Positions 12,401-24,400 of a stretch of 64,000 nucleotides of DNA are shown piece after piece. Both the position numbers and the translations under genes were made by a program. The notes under the pieces are model-generated. The model saw only the letters and a program-made list of their open reading frames with translations, had not been told where the DNA came from and did not search any database. The stretch covers positions 361,281 through 425,280 of the forward strand of contig JAQGDQ010000129.1 in assembly GCA_030141605.1 (NCBI GenBank), written 5' to 3'. The stretch's first letter is position 1. Every line of letters begins with the position of its first letter. The stretch comes from Tubiluchus corallicola (lineage: Eukaryota; Priapulida; Priapulimorpha; Priapulimorphida; Tubiluchidae).

Positions 12401-15400
12401 CTTCTTGTAAATACATAATTTTCTGTACTGTATGCTGTGCCTATAAAACTTGTTTGTTTGTTTGTATGTATAAGTCTATCACAGATGATTGCTGCAATTG
12501 ACAGTCGAAATATTTGGTGACATGTTTTTTAAACTTCTGTAAACTTATAGTTTTTTGTTTTTGTAGGACATATATATATATATTCTTGGCTTGATGATAT
12601 ATGTATAATGTCCTTTCTTTGCCATCATCATCAATAGTGATGCAGTCTGCATGATTTAGAAAGAAGTCAAGAGACCAAAATGTTTGGTAAGTTAACTTTG
12701 TTCGATTGTTTGCATTAAACCTCAATATCATAATCACTGATCAATCAGGGTAACTCAGTAATTACAAAGTGAGACCTAACTTAGCCAGTTCTCAGAATCT
12801 CAGAGTGAGAAGTGAAGAATGAAGGACCTTGATGTTTTCCTGGGTTATTTTGCTTAACAGATTCTGCCAGAGCTATCAACATTAATAGACTTATGTTGTG
12901 TGCTGGTTACCAGCTTACATAACAGATGTGCTGGTTGTTATTAAAAATATGTAACAGAAAGAGTTGTTATTTTTAATGACAAGCTGTTGGACACTACCTT
13001 TATTCAGAAAACTACGTTTGAATCCAATTTAGCTACATACTTGTTTATGCGGTGCGGTGTAATTAATTGCAAACAGATTAGTGTAGGTATAATGATTATG
13101 CATCAGAAACAGGGGCAGAACTAGGGGGAGCGAGGGGGGCGCATGCCCCCCTGTCAAAATTTGCGCCCCCCCTGCAAAATCGGACGAATAATTTTTTTTT
13201 GCAGTGAAAATTGCAGTTCGCATGTAATCATTTTCAATATGAATTAGAATTAGGTAAAAAAATGTTCGCTACGCCGTCCTACACACATGATAATTATATC
13301 ATTCACGGTGCATTGGTAATCCCTATTTCTCTGTGTTTTAGCAGTAATGTCTATGTTTACGGATTCTCCAATCAGTTCATCTAACTCAGATCGTTAAAAC
13401 CCTGTGATCCACGTATTAAATATCGTGGAGCATCCATTTGAGTTGAGTTCCAGTATGTTCACCTCTACAGAAATTTTTCATTTCCCATTCAGCTCCATTG
13501 GGATCATTTCTTTTTATGGATTTTGTAATATTAAATGCATTCACTAGTTGTTCGTCTGGATGAAACACCATTGCATCATTGGCATAATCATAGCTCAGAT
13601 CAATTATCTCTCCACTGCAGATGCGCATACAGAGGCTAAGCATAAAGGTAAAGCCCTGCACTGTCTTCATGTTTCTGTTCTGGTAAGCTCTGCAAATTAA
13701 ATATTTTATAAACTTATTTTCTCCAGTTACGCATCAGTCAATACTTTTAATTTAGCAGCTATATTTATTTGTGGATAGATTTATTTATTTATATAATATG
13801 CTACTTTTTCTGCAACTACTGAACGATTTGTCACAAATGACGTATCAAACCAACTATCTCATTTTCTCCCAGTCCCTTTAGGTGGTTTGTTTTTCGACTT
13901 CGGTCATCTGGAAAGAACAACGGGCAAAAATCTCCATAAATCGGCATTTTACTCCGATTGTTTGCAAAATTTTTAAAACAGATCTGAAGAATGGAATCAC
14001 GAGAGACTATACAATAACATTTAAAAGAGCTTTTAGCATAGCGTGTGTATGCTAATGTGTATGTATACCATATAATTTGGTTTCCTTGGGAGCAGCAGTA
14101 AGCATTTTTCTGGAAACACCTAACCAATTTTTTTTTAAAATACGTGCAGACAGCCTCTAGTAAAAAATCGATTGTTGAAATTGTTATTGGACAACTCCCA
14201 GAAAGAGGTCAAAATGGTCCAGCTAAAGTGTGACTATTTCATTTAGAGCTATGCCCACTTAAAGAAATGAGGAGGAAGTATTTCAGAGCTCTTTTTCAAC
14301 CTCCCCGGCAATGGTGGTTTTGTCTGGGTAGTGCTGGTGTGTTGCGGGTGTCGGTGATATGGTATCACTGGTATGTGTTTGGGTTTTATTCATTAACTTT
14401 GTTCTTTTCTTGCCCTGTCTTTGATTTGTGTATTGCAGTGATATCTCTTTAAAAAGTGTAAAGTTATTGCTTTTCAACTTGACTGCTCTAACCCAAGATT
14501 ATATTTTTTGTTAATTATATGAGCTAATTCGATTTTTATACGAGACTGAAATTGGTCATGCTTGAGTCTTTTGTTCAAAATTATTTCATTTTTGTCCTTT
14601 GCAAACAACAAAATTCCTGGATGAAATGTTTATCACAATATGCTTTTTGCATCATTCGTTAACCAACCAAATTTGAGTATAACTGGATTAAGAGCACAGA
14701 AATTATTTTATCTCTTTTGTTTGATTAATAACAATAACAGATCTGTTTGGGGGATAGCCAAATGGAAACAATGTGTGCTTATCAGCCAAAGTTTAGCAAT
14801 ACTGAACCTCATCACTGATGGGCGCCCTCCGTGTTCGATTCTCGCTGTAATGCGCTTTCACGTGGGTATGGACATACCACCATATAGATATACAATCAGT
14901 GTCACCCTGAAGGAATCAATCTGAAATCACTAAATACCAAAGAAAAAAGTTAATTTATGGAAAGAAAGATGTGTTAAAAATTGAAATTGAGCCTAGATAT
15001 TAATTAAACAAGAAGCTTGCATCAAATGTTAAACATAAAATACGTCTAGGTCAGCTAGACATAAGAAAAAGTTATGCTTCATCCTGCAAACTGTGACAAC
15101 CATTGATTTGATTAAAACAAATTTCGGCTCAGTACCGTTGCATTATCAAATAAGAAGGATATTTACCACACTTAACAACAAATAGCTATATATATATACT
15201 TAAAAAATAGACTTACCTTAAATTGTCTTTTTCTGTCGTCTCACCATTGTCAAATTTACGTGTTTTAGCTCGCTAATTTTGCCTAGGTAGAAACCACCTG
15301 ACTGTCAAAAACACTGCAGTTAGTACATGTGCAACATCATTAGGACAGACATTTGCTGAGTCATTTACATTTACGCGCAGCTATTTTAATATGTTAAAAT

Positions 15401-18400
15401 CCGACACGGTTTTGTGGTCCTTGTTATTTTTCAAGCAAGCGCCACACTTGTTCTTGCAAGGTTTTCAAAAATATGTTTTTATAAATGTTCCACTCATGTT
15501 TCGTCCCCCTTAGAGTGTTGACCAAATTCATTACGTTTTTTTAATTTTGAGACGTTGGCAATGTGGCAATTTTTAATTTTAATTACATATTAGGTCTTTT
15601 ATCTAATAACATGTTCGCATATTTGCAAGTTCTTTTTCTTTTTGCACAGTTTTCTACACTACACACGACTGCCACGAGCTTTATAGGTTAACGTTATATT
15701 AAAATTACTACTTAGTGATAGTAATATTGTGCAGCAAAAGGAGTTTGTATTTTGACGTTTTGGCTACCTAATAGTCACTATCTTAGCTGTCTAATAATAA
15801 CTCCAAGTTAACAGGATTATCACAAAAATGTTTATTTTTACACAATATAACATTTAGTACGGTATTAAAAACACCCAAATTAAGGTGCCACATCAATATT
15901 GCTTTCATTCTCTAGGATTCTGTTGAAATGTAACATTCACAAAATACAGTCATTTCACAATAACTAAAACGCTACCTTCTATGGAGAATATTAATGTCTA
16001 AGTTCATAAAAACACTGATTTATTACAAGGGAAAATATAAACAATGCATGGTCGGTCGTATGATTGTCGGTATTTATAAGAATAGAGTTGCTAGAGCAGC
16101 CAAGAACACGATGGCTGTGCACACATGTCTGCTTTTCATGGCTTCATTTTTAATGGCAAACAGTCTTGTTGGAGCACCAGTGCCGCCTTTTATATACATT
16201 GGAATAGCGAAAACCTTGGTTCCTGTTGGGGGCATATTGTCCAAATTTGCAACGTTCTCCAGCAGCGGGATGTTCTTGCGCAGAAGTACCTTATGAACTG
16301 GGAAAGTTTTTGACTGCCCGTAGTCATTAGAGACCGTGTCTACGCCGTAAAGCTTAATGTTACGCTCTTCAAGCAACCATTTAGCTGTATCAGCATGTAA
16401 GCCAGGGAAGTGCATTTCGGTCCACATGTCACCGCCTTTCTTCATTCCTAGGTACTTCTCTTCATCTTGGAAGTGCCGATGCCATCCTGTATTTAGTAAG
16501 AAGAGAGCGCCATCGGGAATTTGGCCATGGTTGGTTTCCCATTCTTTCATGTCTAGCACTGTGGCTTGGTAATCGGGATCTTCCTTGGCCTTCTCAGAAA
16601 TGTCAACAACCACTCCTGGTCCAATGACACTTTCTAGCTTGATTTGTTCAATTGGACGACCATTTATAACAAAATGGATGGGTGCATCCATGTGTGTTCC
16701 CGCGTGTTCTGTAGTTTCAAAGTTATTTGATTCAACGTAGACATTGTATGGTCCTGCGGCACCTTTATGTGCTCGGCTGAGGTTGTAGCGAAAGAGGCCA
16801 GGCCAGAAGGTCATTCCGGTGTTGGAATACTGGTGTGTTAAATCAATCACTTCATCATCTTCCATGTCGTCGGTTGATTTTTCTTCCTTTTCGCAAAGGG
16901 CAGGAATGACATTTGCGCTTAGCAAACCAATGAATAGCAATAATTTTAGTGCCATTTCCTGAAAATCAACAAAACAACGAACAGTGAATTGACAATGACA
17001 TATTTTTTACACGCTGGAAAAAAACGTGTTGGTAGTACGGCTTGCATTGCAGTGTGCACTTATTGCATATAACTGGATGGCGTAACTCAATGGTAGCGTG
17101 CTCGCTTCCACCTGGGTGGTCTCGGGTTCAACTAATGATCGAGCCATACCAAAGACAAAAAATGGTACAGCTGGTTCTTCGATCAAGCAAGCGGGTTTAT
17201 CGAAATGCAGCTCGGTGTAAAATGCAGGTAACAAGTATATAAGTATTGAGTTACTTAAGGTGTTATCAGCTCGGTACAACAATTTGGGTCATACAAAACC
17301 AGGTCAGACCAACAAAAAGCAATAATTTTATCAAGTGACACTTAGTAAATCTTTACTATTGTTAGTTTGTTATCCATACAAAATTGGCTTCATGCAAAAG
17401 TTGTGTGCACGCCAGTTTTGTGCGGGCGGTTAGCGTCATACAGTTTGCTGCATACACATTTTTTGCAGTGTGAAACTAGTGTATAAGGCTTCTTAAAATT
17501 TACGAGCATTTCTTTTGAAGCTGTAAACCGTAGACGGTAATGATTACGTGCAAACAGCGTTTGACAAAGCTCATGTAACCATCGCCTGTAGTGTTTTAGT
17601 ATATTTGTGATAACATAACTGCATTTATAAATTCTTTGTCACCTGGCTATTTTGTTCTTTACAATTAGACTTTATAACAGTTTCTATCATGACGCTTACT
17701 AGAGGCTCAGTAAAACTAACAAATTAAAGTAATTATTCTGAAAAAACGTATTCATTTTTGCACTGTGGTTACCGAGAACCGTTAAACCAACTGGTTAGCT
17801 TTAATGGGCCTTTACAAATCTATTTTACTTCTGCCTACGATACGGACCAGCACGGATTTGCCCTGTCAGCGCTATCACAGTGTGCAATTTAAAAACGGAT
17901 CTAGAATTTCTGTTTTATTTATCTTTCAAAGAACTGCCCATTAAAAACAATTTCAGAACACAATGTGCGCTTTTAATTTTTGTGACTTTATTGAAAATGC
18001 ATTGGACTAATTATAAACTGGACTCGGTTTCTCCGCTTGTACATTTTTGCAGCGTTGGCTGGATGCAAGCGTTCGTGCAAAGCTTGCACGATATTATTTC
18101 GGGCACTTTGAGTTCTTTACGACGATAACATTTACTTATAACTTGAAGTTTATTTAAAAAAATATATAAGTGAGCAGTAAGATGTAAAGAGGAAAATGAA
18201 AAGTGAAAATCTTTCGTCCTATAGGTATAGCTATCTGCCGTTCATATTGAGTGTTTTGCCACGCCCGTTTTATGCACTGCCGATAACCTGCCATACGACA
18301 TGGGTGCGCATTTTAATTTTTAATCCGCGTTATTCACCAAACCTTAAAAATCGTTTTTAGGTAATAAAAGCAGTTAAACAGTAAAAAAACTAAAAGCATC

Positions 18401-21400
18401 ACTCACCGTTTTTTTCATGCAATCGTTTCCTGCAGCAGATACTAAGCAGCTGAAGACTATCCTATAAGATAAGTTATTACAAATCACGCACCTAATCCAC
18501 GTATCGTGTCCAATTCCCAGCAGTAATGTCAATAGTTTTACATTGGGCGCATCCACCGCGTCATTCAACCGTGCACATCATATGCATGGGCAGGCTGGCA
18601 TCCACAATCTCACTCTGGCTACTTAACTGCTTTGGCATAGGCTAATAGGCTTGTGTATACCCACAGTCTGCTTATTCTCGTTTTGAAATGTCCTTGTCAA
18701 ACATTCTGGAATCTTACTGCAAACTCTGCGTGCTCTGTCAGTGTGGCCCGAATGCAGTAAAAATAGAAAAAAATTATCCCAGTTTGCGCCTGGCAGGAAT
18801 GTGTTGTGGGCATTTTCAAGTTCCAAGTTTTTTGGAATTTTAAGTATGGCTGTGCTCTGCAAGCAGGAGTCTTGCAGAAAGTGTTCCAACTTATTTATTC
18901 ATTAATTTTGTTCTTCGTTGTACTTGCCGTTCACCATTAATTTTAAAATCGGTGCCGAGTTGAAATTTGGCCTATTGGTAGAGGGATGCCCAGGTCTTGT
19001 GCAATTTATAAAAATCGGGTCAACGATGAGGATCAGCGGTCACTGGCGACTGTTGGCCTTAGAAAATTTTCGATCGCGCAAAAAAGTCGAGGCCCCGTGA
19101 AACCAAGGCTTTAACAGTTCGAGAAAGAATTTTGGTTTAACAATTTGATGCAGGCACATTTGAATTCAGGTATAGGTGAGTGAGGTTACTCAAGGTTAGA
19201 ATGCACCCTGTAACTTGATCGTGATCGTAGGCTGGCTGGAGATTTGGCATGCATGTGACTGCTGGCAATAAAAGTTTGCACTTAACACTTCCATTACAAA
19301 TTTACAATGTACAGTACAACAGAAAAGTTCCCAAAACGAGAGAACAGAATTTGTTGTTCTGTCAAAGAAGCTTCTCAAGTTTACCACAATGACCAAAGAG
19401 CGTTCATTTTTCGTAAGAATTGTCCGAGCAAGTATGATCTCGATTGCTGTATACACACCTATCAAAAGAGTCGATCTAAATTTACTCTATTTTGTAGACG
19501 CGACCCTATGTGTTGTTTGTTAGATTTGATTTTTATGACTTTGCTTCAGTTTTTTGATTAAAATTTGTCACGCTATCCACGTTGCTTAACAAAACTCTGC
19601 TAGTAATAAAGTATTCTAGTGCATGTCAACGGGGAGGTTAGTTTGAACGTACTTGGTTTAACAAGATGCCTATCCAGGCAAATTTGACTATAACAGTTAT
19701 TTCTCTAACTATTATAAAATGAGACGCACTAAATAAAAACAAAACTGTAGTCGGTAACTTTGTGTAGTAATATATTACTGTCTTAGCTTGAATTCGCGTG
19801 AGGCCAAATTCAGTACAGACTTTCGTGCTTCGTTTCCGCTTAACACCCTCCTAACTACGATCATTTTCCCAAATGTTACTGCTTAACTTGTGGTCGGTCA
19901 AACGTTTGTACCACATTTGGGACTTGCTGACTGGTCGAGCTTGGTTTTAAATTATTTATAACTTATAAATAGTATACCACTAAGCATGCAGCGCTGAGTA
20001 CTATGTCCCTGTTAAATTTACTGCTGTCAGTTGCGTGCCTTTCTCCACTCTGAACATGCCTTGATTTCATTGGCAGTTGTTCAGCGTTGTCATCAATGTC
20101 AAGACGTTGAAGTGTCTGGCCATGTGTGAATGTTGGTCTTAGCTGTAAGGTTAGCACCAAATCCCCGCCAATTTTCCTGCTACACTGCCTAGAGTTTAAT
20201 GTGAAGTTCTGAATCTGTTGCAGCAAAAGCATTTCTGTCATAGTCTGCTTTACAAACTTATGATGTAATTTTAAATACAGATTGGGCTATTAAGTTCATC
20301 CTTCAAACCAAACTTGATACATATTAAAAATCTACTAGTGTTTAAACATGCATAGAAATTCCGGTAATTTTAATGTCATGTTTAATCAAAATGAAGCTAA
20401 AAAAATTCAATTTAAAAATGTTATTTTGTTACCCTTTTTACCATTCTACGTGTAATATTTTTCAAGGCTTGTTTCGCAAGCTTTAGAAACAGAGGTTGAG
20501 ATTTACAATTCATGGTTAGAAAATTGCTTTCTTTTTTAACATAGTAATGCTTACCAAAGTCATTTTCATTTAGTGATGGTTTTACATTTTTTATTTAAAG
20601 TCTAATTCCAAATTGCAAAACCCAGGTGAAAACCAAATTGCAAAACTGCTAACATGATTACCTATGGCAAGTAGCACCTCCAAATTATTACTTACAAATA
20701 CTGTACATATGTGCATCTATATACTGCACTAGCATCTATATAGCCTTCACAAGCCACATTTTTTTGGAACTACTTTTCTAAACCTTAAAGAGACTAATTG
20801 AAAGCACTAATAATGCTTTTTAAAATGTAATTAACTATACAAACAGGTAGGCAAGAAACATAAAAATTACAAGCATGAGAGCCATGTTAAGGTGAATTAA
20901 GGTGACACTGCCATTTACCACAGCAAAGACCCTTACTGGTGCACCAGAACCGTCCTTAATTTTCATGGGTATTGCAAAGACAGTGCTACCCGTTGGTGGC
21001 ATCTCATCTAGATTTGCTAAGAAATCTATGATTCCGATACTGTGGTGTGCCTGAATTCTATAGTGAACTCTAAATGTTTGATCTGAGCCAGGGTCCAATC
21101 CCATATCAGATCCAAATAGCTTGATCTTTCGTTCTTCAATTAACCACTTCACAGCTTCAATGTCTATCCCTGGGTAGTGCATCTTGCCTCTTCTGTCTAT
21201 TCCAAAGTAAACCTTTGGGTCATCCCAATATCTGTGTCTTCCTGTAAGTTAAAAATAGTTCATGTGTCATCAAATGAAGGTTTCATGACATCACAGTGAC
21301 TAGCATAGAAATGTGTTTTTGTAAGAGGAGAATATGGATATAAAACCTTATATATTGTTATTGCTATGTATGCTAGTACATTGCAAGGGTTTTCTATACA

Positions 21401-24400
21401 TGCATACCCGAATGGTCTCATCAGACGAAGTACCTCAGTATCGATAAATTTTTGTAAGCATTACTGTAGCAAATTTCTTTACAGTCATCATTAGCCTTGG
21501 CATCTAGAGTCTCTCTGCACAGCATTTATCATACACTTCAAGGATAACTTAGTGTTCATCCTTTCTAAAGATAAAAATAGATTTGCCACTGTTGCACATT
21601 TCGCTGATGTTTTTCTTCTCTCTGCCATTAATCAATGGTTATGCTTTATTAGGATCATTCAAAATATCATAATAAGATTACCAGTATTTAAAAAGAAAAT
21701 GCTGCCATCTGGTATTCGCCCGTGTTTCTCCTCCCATTCTTCAATATCATTCTGTTTTGCTATGTAATCCCTGTCTGCCATTCCTTTCTGTGAGATGTCC
21801 ATCATTACACCATTTCCGATCAACTCTGATAGTGTCATGTCACTGATGGTTCTTGCTCCATATCGAAAATGCAGTGGCGCATCCAGATGTGTTCCACTGT
21901 GTTCTGATGTGCAGAATGAGTTTGTCTGGTAGTAGACACCATGGTCAGACTTTCCTCTGTGAGCTACAGTCAGATTAAATGGAAGATGACTGTCTGCTGG
22001 CCATGTCGTCATGCCGTTGAAGTATAAGTGTGTCAGGTCGATGAATCTTCTTCCTTCCTCGGCATTAACATTAAGACATCCTAGTAATGCTAGCACAGCA
22101 ATACTGAAGGATACCATTTTTGTGCCTGTATAGTTACAACCACTGGTTCAGTATGACTGATAGACTGCTAAAACTTCGGGTGTTTTCTTTAGGATAGCAT
22201 ACGTCACAACGACAATATTTTCTCTTTTCAGCATCTGTTTTGAGGTGTGAAGCTCCACACCCCATAAAGTTTTTACATGTGCTCAGCACTATGTAATGTT
22301 GGGAAGTTGGGCTTCCTAGCTAATTTACTATAGAGCCTGGCAAATTATTGCATATCATGAACAACTTATTTGTAGTAGTTTGTTATGAAAACTAGAAAAT
22401 CTATAAATAAATGTTGCTTGTTCTGGAAACAGCTAGAACATAAAATTGATAAAATAAAACAGTCACTCAAACGTTGTGGAGATTGAACAGTAATGCTTGC
22501 AGATTATTCTGTTTGTCATGTTTGTTTTAAGATTAAATTTTTATTTCATTTATTCCTTAATGTTTTGCACTTCAATTTTGAAGTTGGTCATTGAATTTAA
22601 ATGTTGTTTAACTGTTTAAGTGATTTAAGTTAGAGCATTAGATTTTAATGGAAAACGCTTCTTAATTCTCACATTTGATGACAAAATTTCTGAAATTCTA
22701 CGTTTATTGTTATCGAGCAAAATTTTCATTGTTTTTCATTTTATCATTATTGTGTGCTAGTTGCATGTTAGTTTTAATTTCTTTTATTAATTTGCAAGAA
22801 GTGATTTTTCTTGACCATAATATCAACCAGAACTCAGCGAGAAGTAGAACGAAGGCAACGTCTTCTAGATGACTTGACTAGTAAGCAACGCCAGTTTGAA
22901 GAAGCCTTTCAAAGCCGGTCTGCTGGAATGGATAACAGGTGATTTATGAGTTGCAAGTTGTTGGTGTCTTTACTTAACACATAATTCCTTAGATTAGGAA
23001 CATTAATAGTAACCATCACATAAAGACCCGCTTACAGATTTATAGTGGCAACTGTCCTACCATCATCAGCAGCAGCAGCAGAAGAAGATGAAGAATGGTC
23101 CCATGTTCAATGGCATAGGGCTAAGTGGTTACAGCATCTGTTTTTACTGCCTCGTTTCACAAGAGGAACATAATAGGGTGCTCAGTTAAGGCTTACTAGA
23201 CCTAAGAAGGCAACTAGAGAAATGGGATTCAGTGCCCTTCCGCTCCTCCATGATACCTTTGCGAGCCTGTCTTCAAATGAAAAATAATTTAGTTCATTAT
23301 TTACAAATTAGCACCACAGAATGATACAGCTAAGTTACCGCTAAATAAATATGTGCGAGTGTGGCCTTGTGTGTGAGCATTTGCATTGACGGTAGGAGGA
23401 CTGTGGCAAAGAGTTCAAAATTCAGTCACAGATTTTTATTTTGCTTTGGGAATAGAGGAAATAGAGGTTTGTGATTTTGCATAATAAAATTTTTATATTG
23501 TTTTTAAGGTTATCATTATTTGGACAAGGTAATCCATCTGGAAGCAGGATAAATCCATTCATGGAAGACGATGATGAAATTAGAAATTTAGACCCCAGCC
23601 AGATTAGACAATTCCAACAACAAACAATTAGAGGTAAAAATGTTTATTTTTATTGTTGAGTGTTATTTGTCGCTTTCATTTTTTTTTCATTCGTTCTTCT
23701 ATTCAGTATTTCTCTTTTTGTTTATTTGTTTGATGGTTTCCTTGTTTACTTGTTTTTTGACAGTCTGCTTGTTTGTTTGTTTGTTTGCCTGTCTGTCTTC
23801 TAACTTGTTTCTAATTTGTTGTGTGATCATTTTTTCTTGAAAATAACCATTTTCTGCTTGATTGTTTTGCTTTTCAGACATTTGCTGCCTATTTTTTATA
23901 TTTTTGGCTTTTTTCCAATTACACCCGATAGACTTTTACACACATAGCAAATCTCGTATGTGCTTGGTGGACCTGTTTTGATAAATCACATAGATGGGAA
24001 TGGTATTTTGATGTTTTTGGAGCGGCACAACATAATTCACCGATGTGGGAGGAACTAGAAATGCATAATTTGAGAAAACTTATACATGTTTTCTCAACCT
24101 ACTTTTAAATTGAACATTATCATTCATGTTCTGTGGCCTTGGTGAGGAGTTAAAATTTTACAGGAATATCGCAATTGTTCCGTTTCTGTGGATGTATGCT
24201 GAAATATGTGTTAAATAAAAGATTTGAAAATTTCTGACTTTTCAATAATAACAATGATTATGACAATAATGACAATGATGATGATGATGATGATGATGAT
24301 GATGGTGGTGAAGGTAGTAGCAATAGTAGTAATAGTTATTTAAGTGACGTCTTTAAAATATCATAATTTCAAAATTATAATTACATATCATAGAATAAAG

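Larger units (their letters stand above)
16956..20834. other. Between cyclases C and D; possible decayed remnants
   Basis: About 3.9 kb of intronic sequence. It includes a tRNA-like element at 17077-17152 and a weak cyclase remnant near 18480-18590. Open frames at 18623-18889 and 19963-20241 are not recognisable proteins; the latter contains PMKSRHV and a hydrophobic end that faintly recall cyclase C-termini. Confidence 0.45.
8297..22830 (+). other. Syntaxin-8 intron 3, U12-type, hosting an antisense gene cluster
   Basis: The donor is GTATCCTTTTT at 8297. The 3' end carries TTTCTTGACC with the presumed branch adenosine at 22814, 17 nt before exon 4, and ends in CCAG. All three features fit the U12 class. 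The two exons join in phase 2 to rebuild an ITQ motif shared with vertebrate syntaxin-8. The 14.5-kb intron contains three intact and one broken cyclase gene on the minus strand. Confidence 0.88.

Noticed and set aside
16125-16572. Plus-strand open frames over cyclase C (16125-16313, 16357-16572)
   Set aside because: They are antisense to a well-supported enzyme frame and encode nothing recognisable.
19963-20241. Minus-strand 92-codon frame with PMKSRHV and a hydrophobic end, considered as a cyclase C-terminus
   Set aside because: The resemblance is limited to a few residues; the PPTG...FAIPM and LEN motifs are absent.
9431-22117. Bacterial origin of the cyclase genes (recent horizontal transfer)
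   Set aside because: The copies have signal peptides, probable 5' UTR introns, a CDS intron in one case and host-like composition, so they behave as long-resident animal genes.
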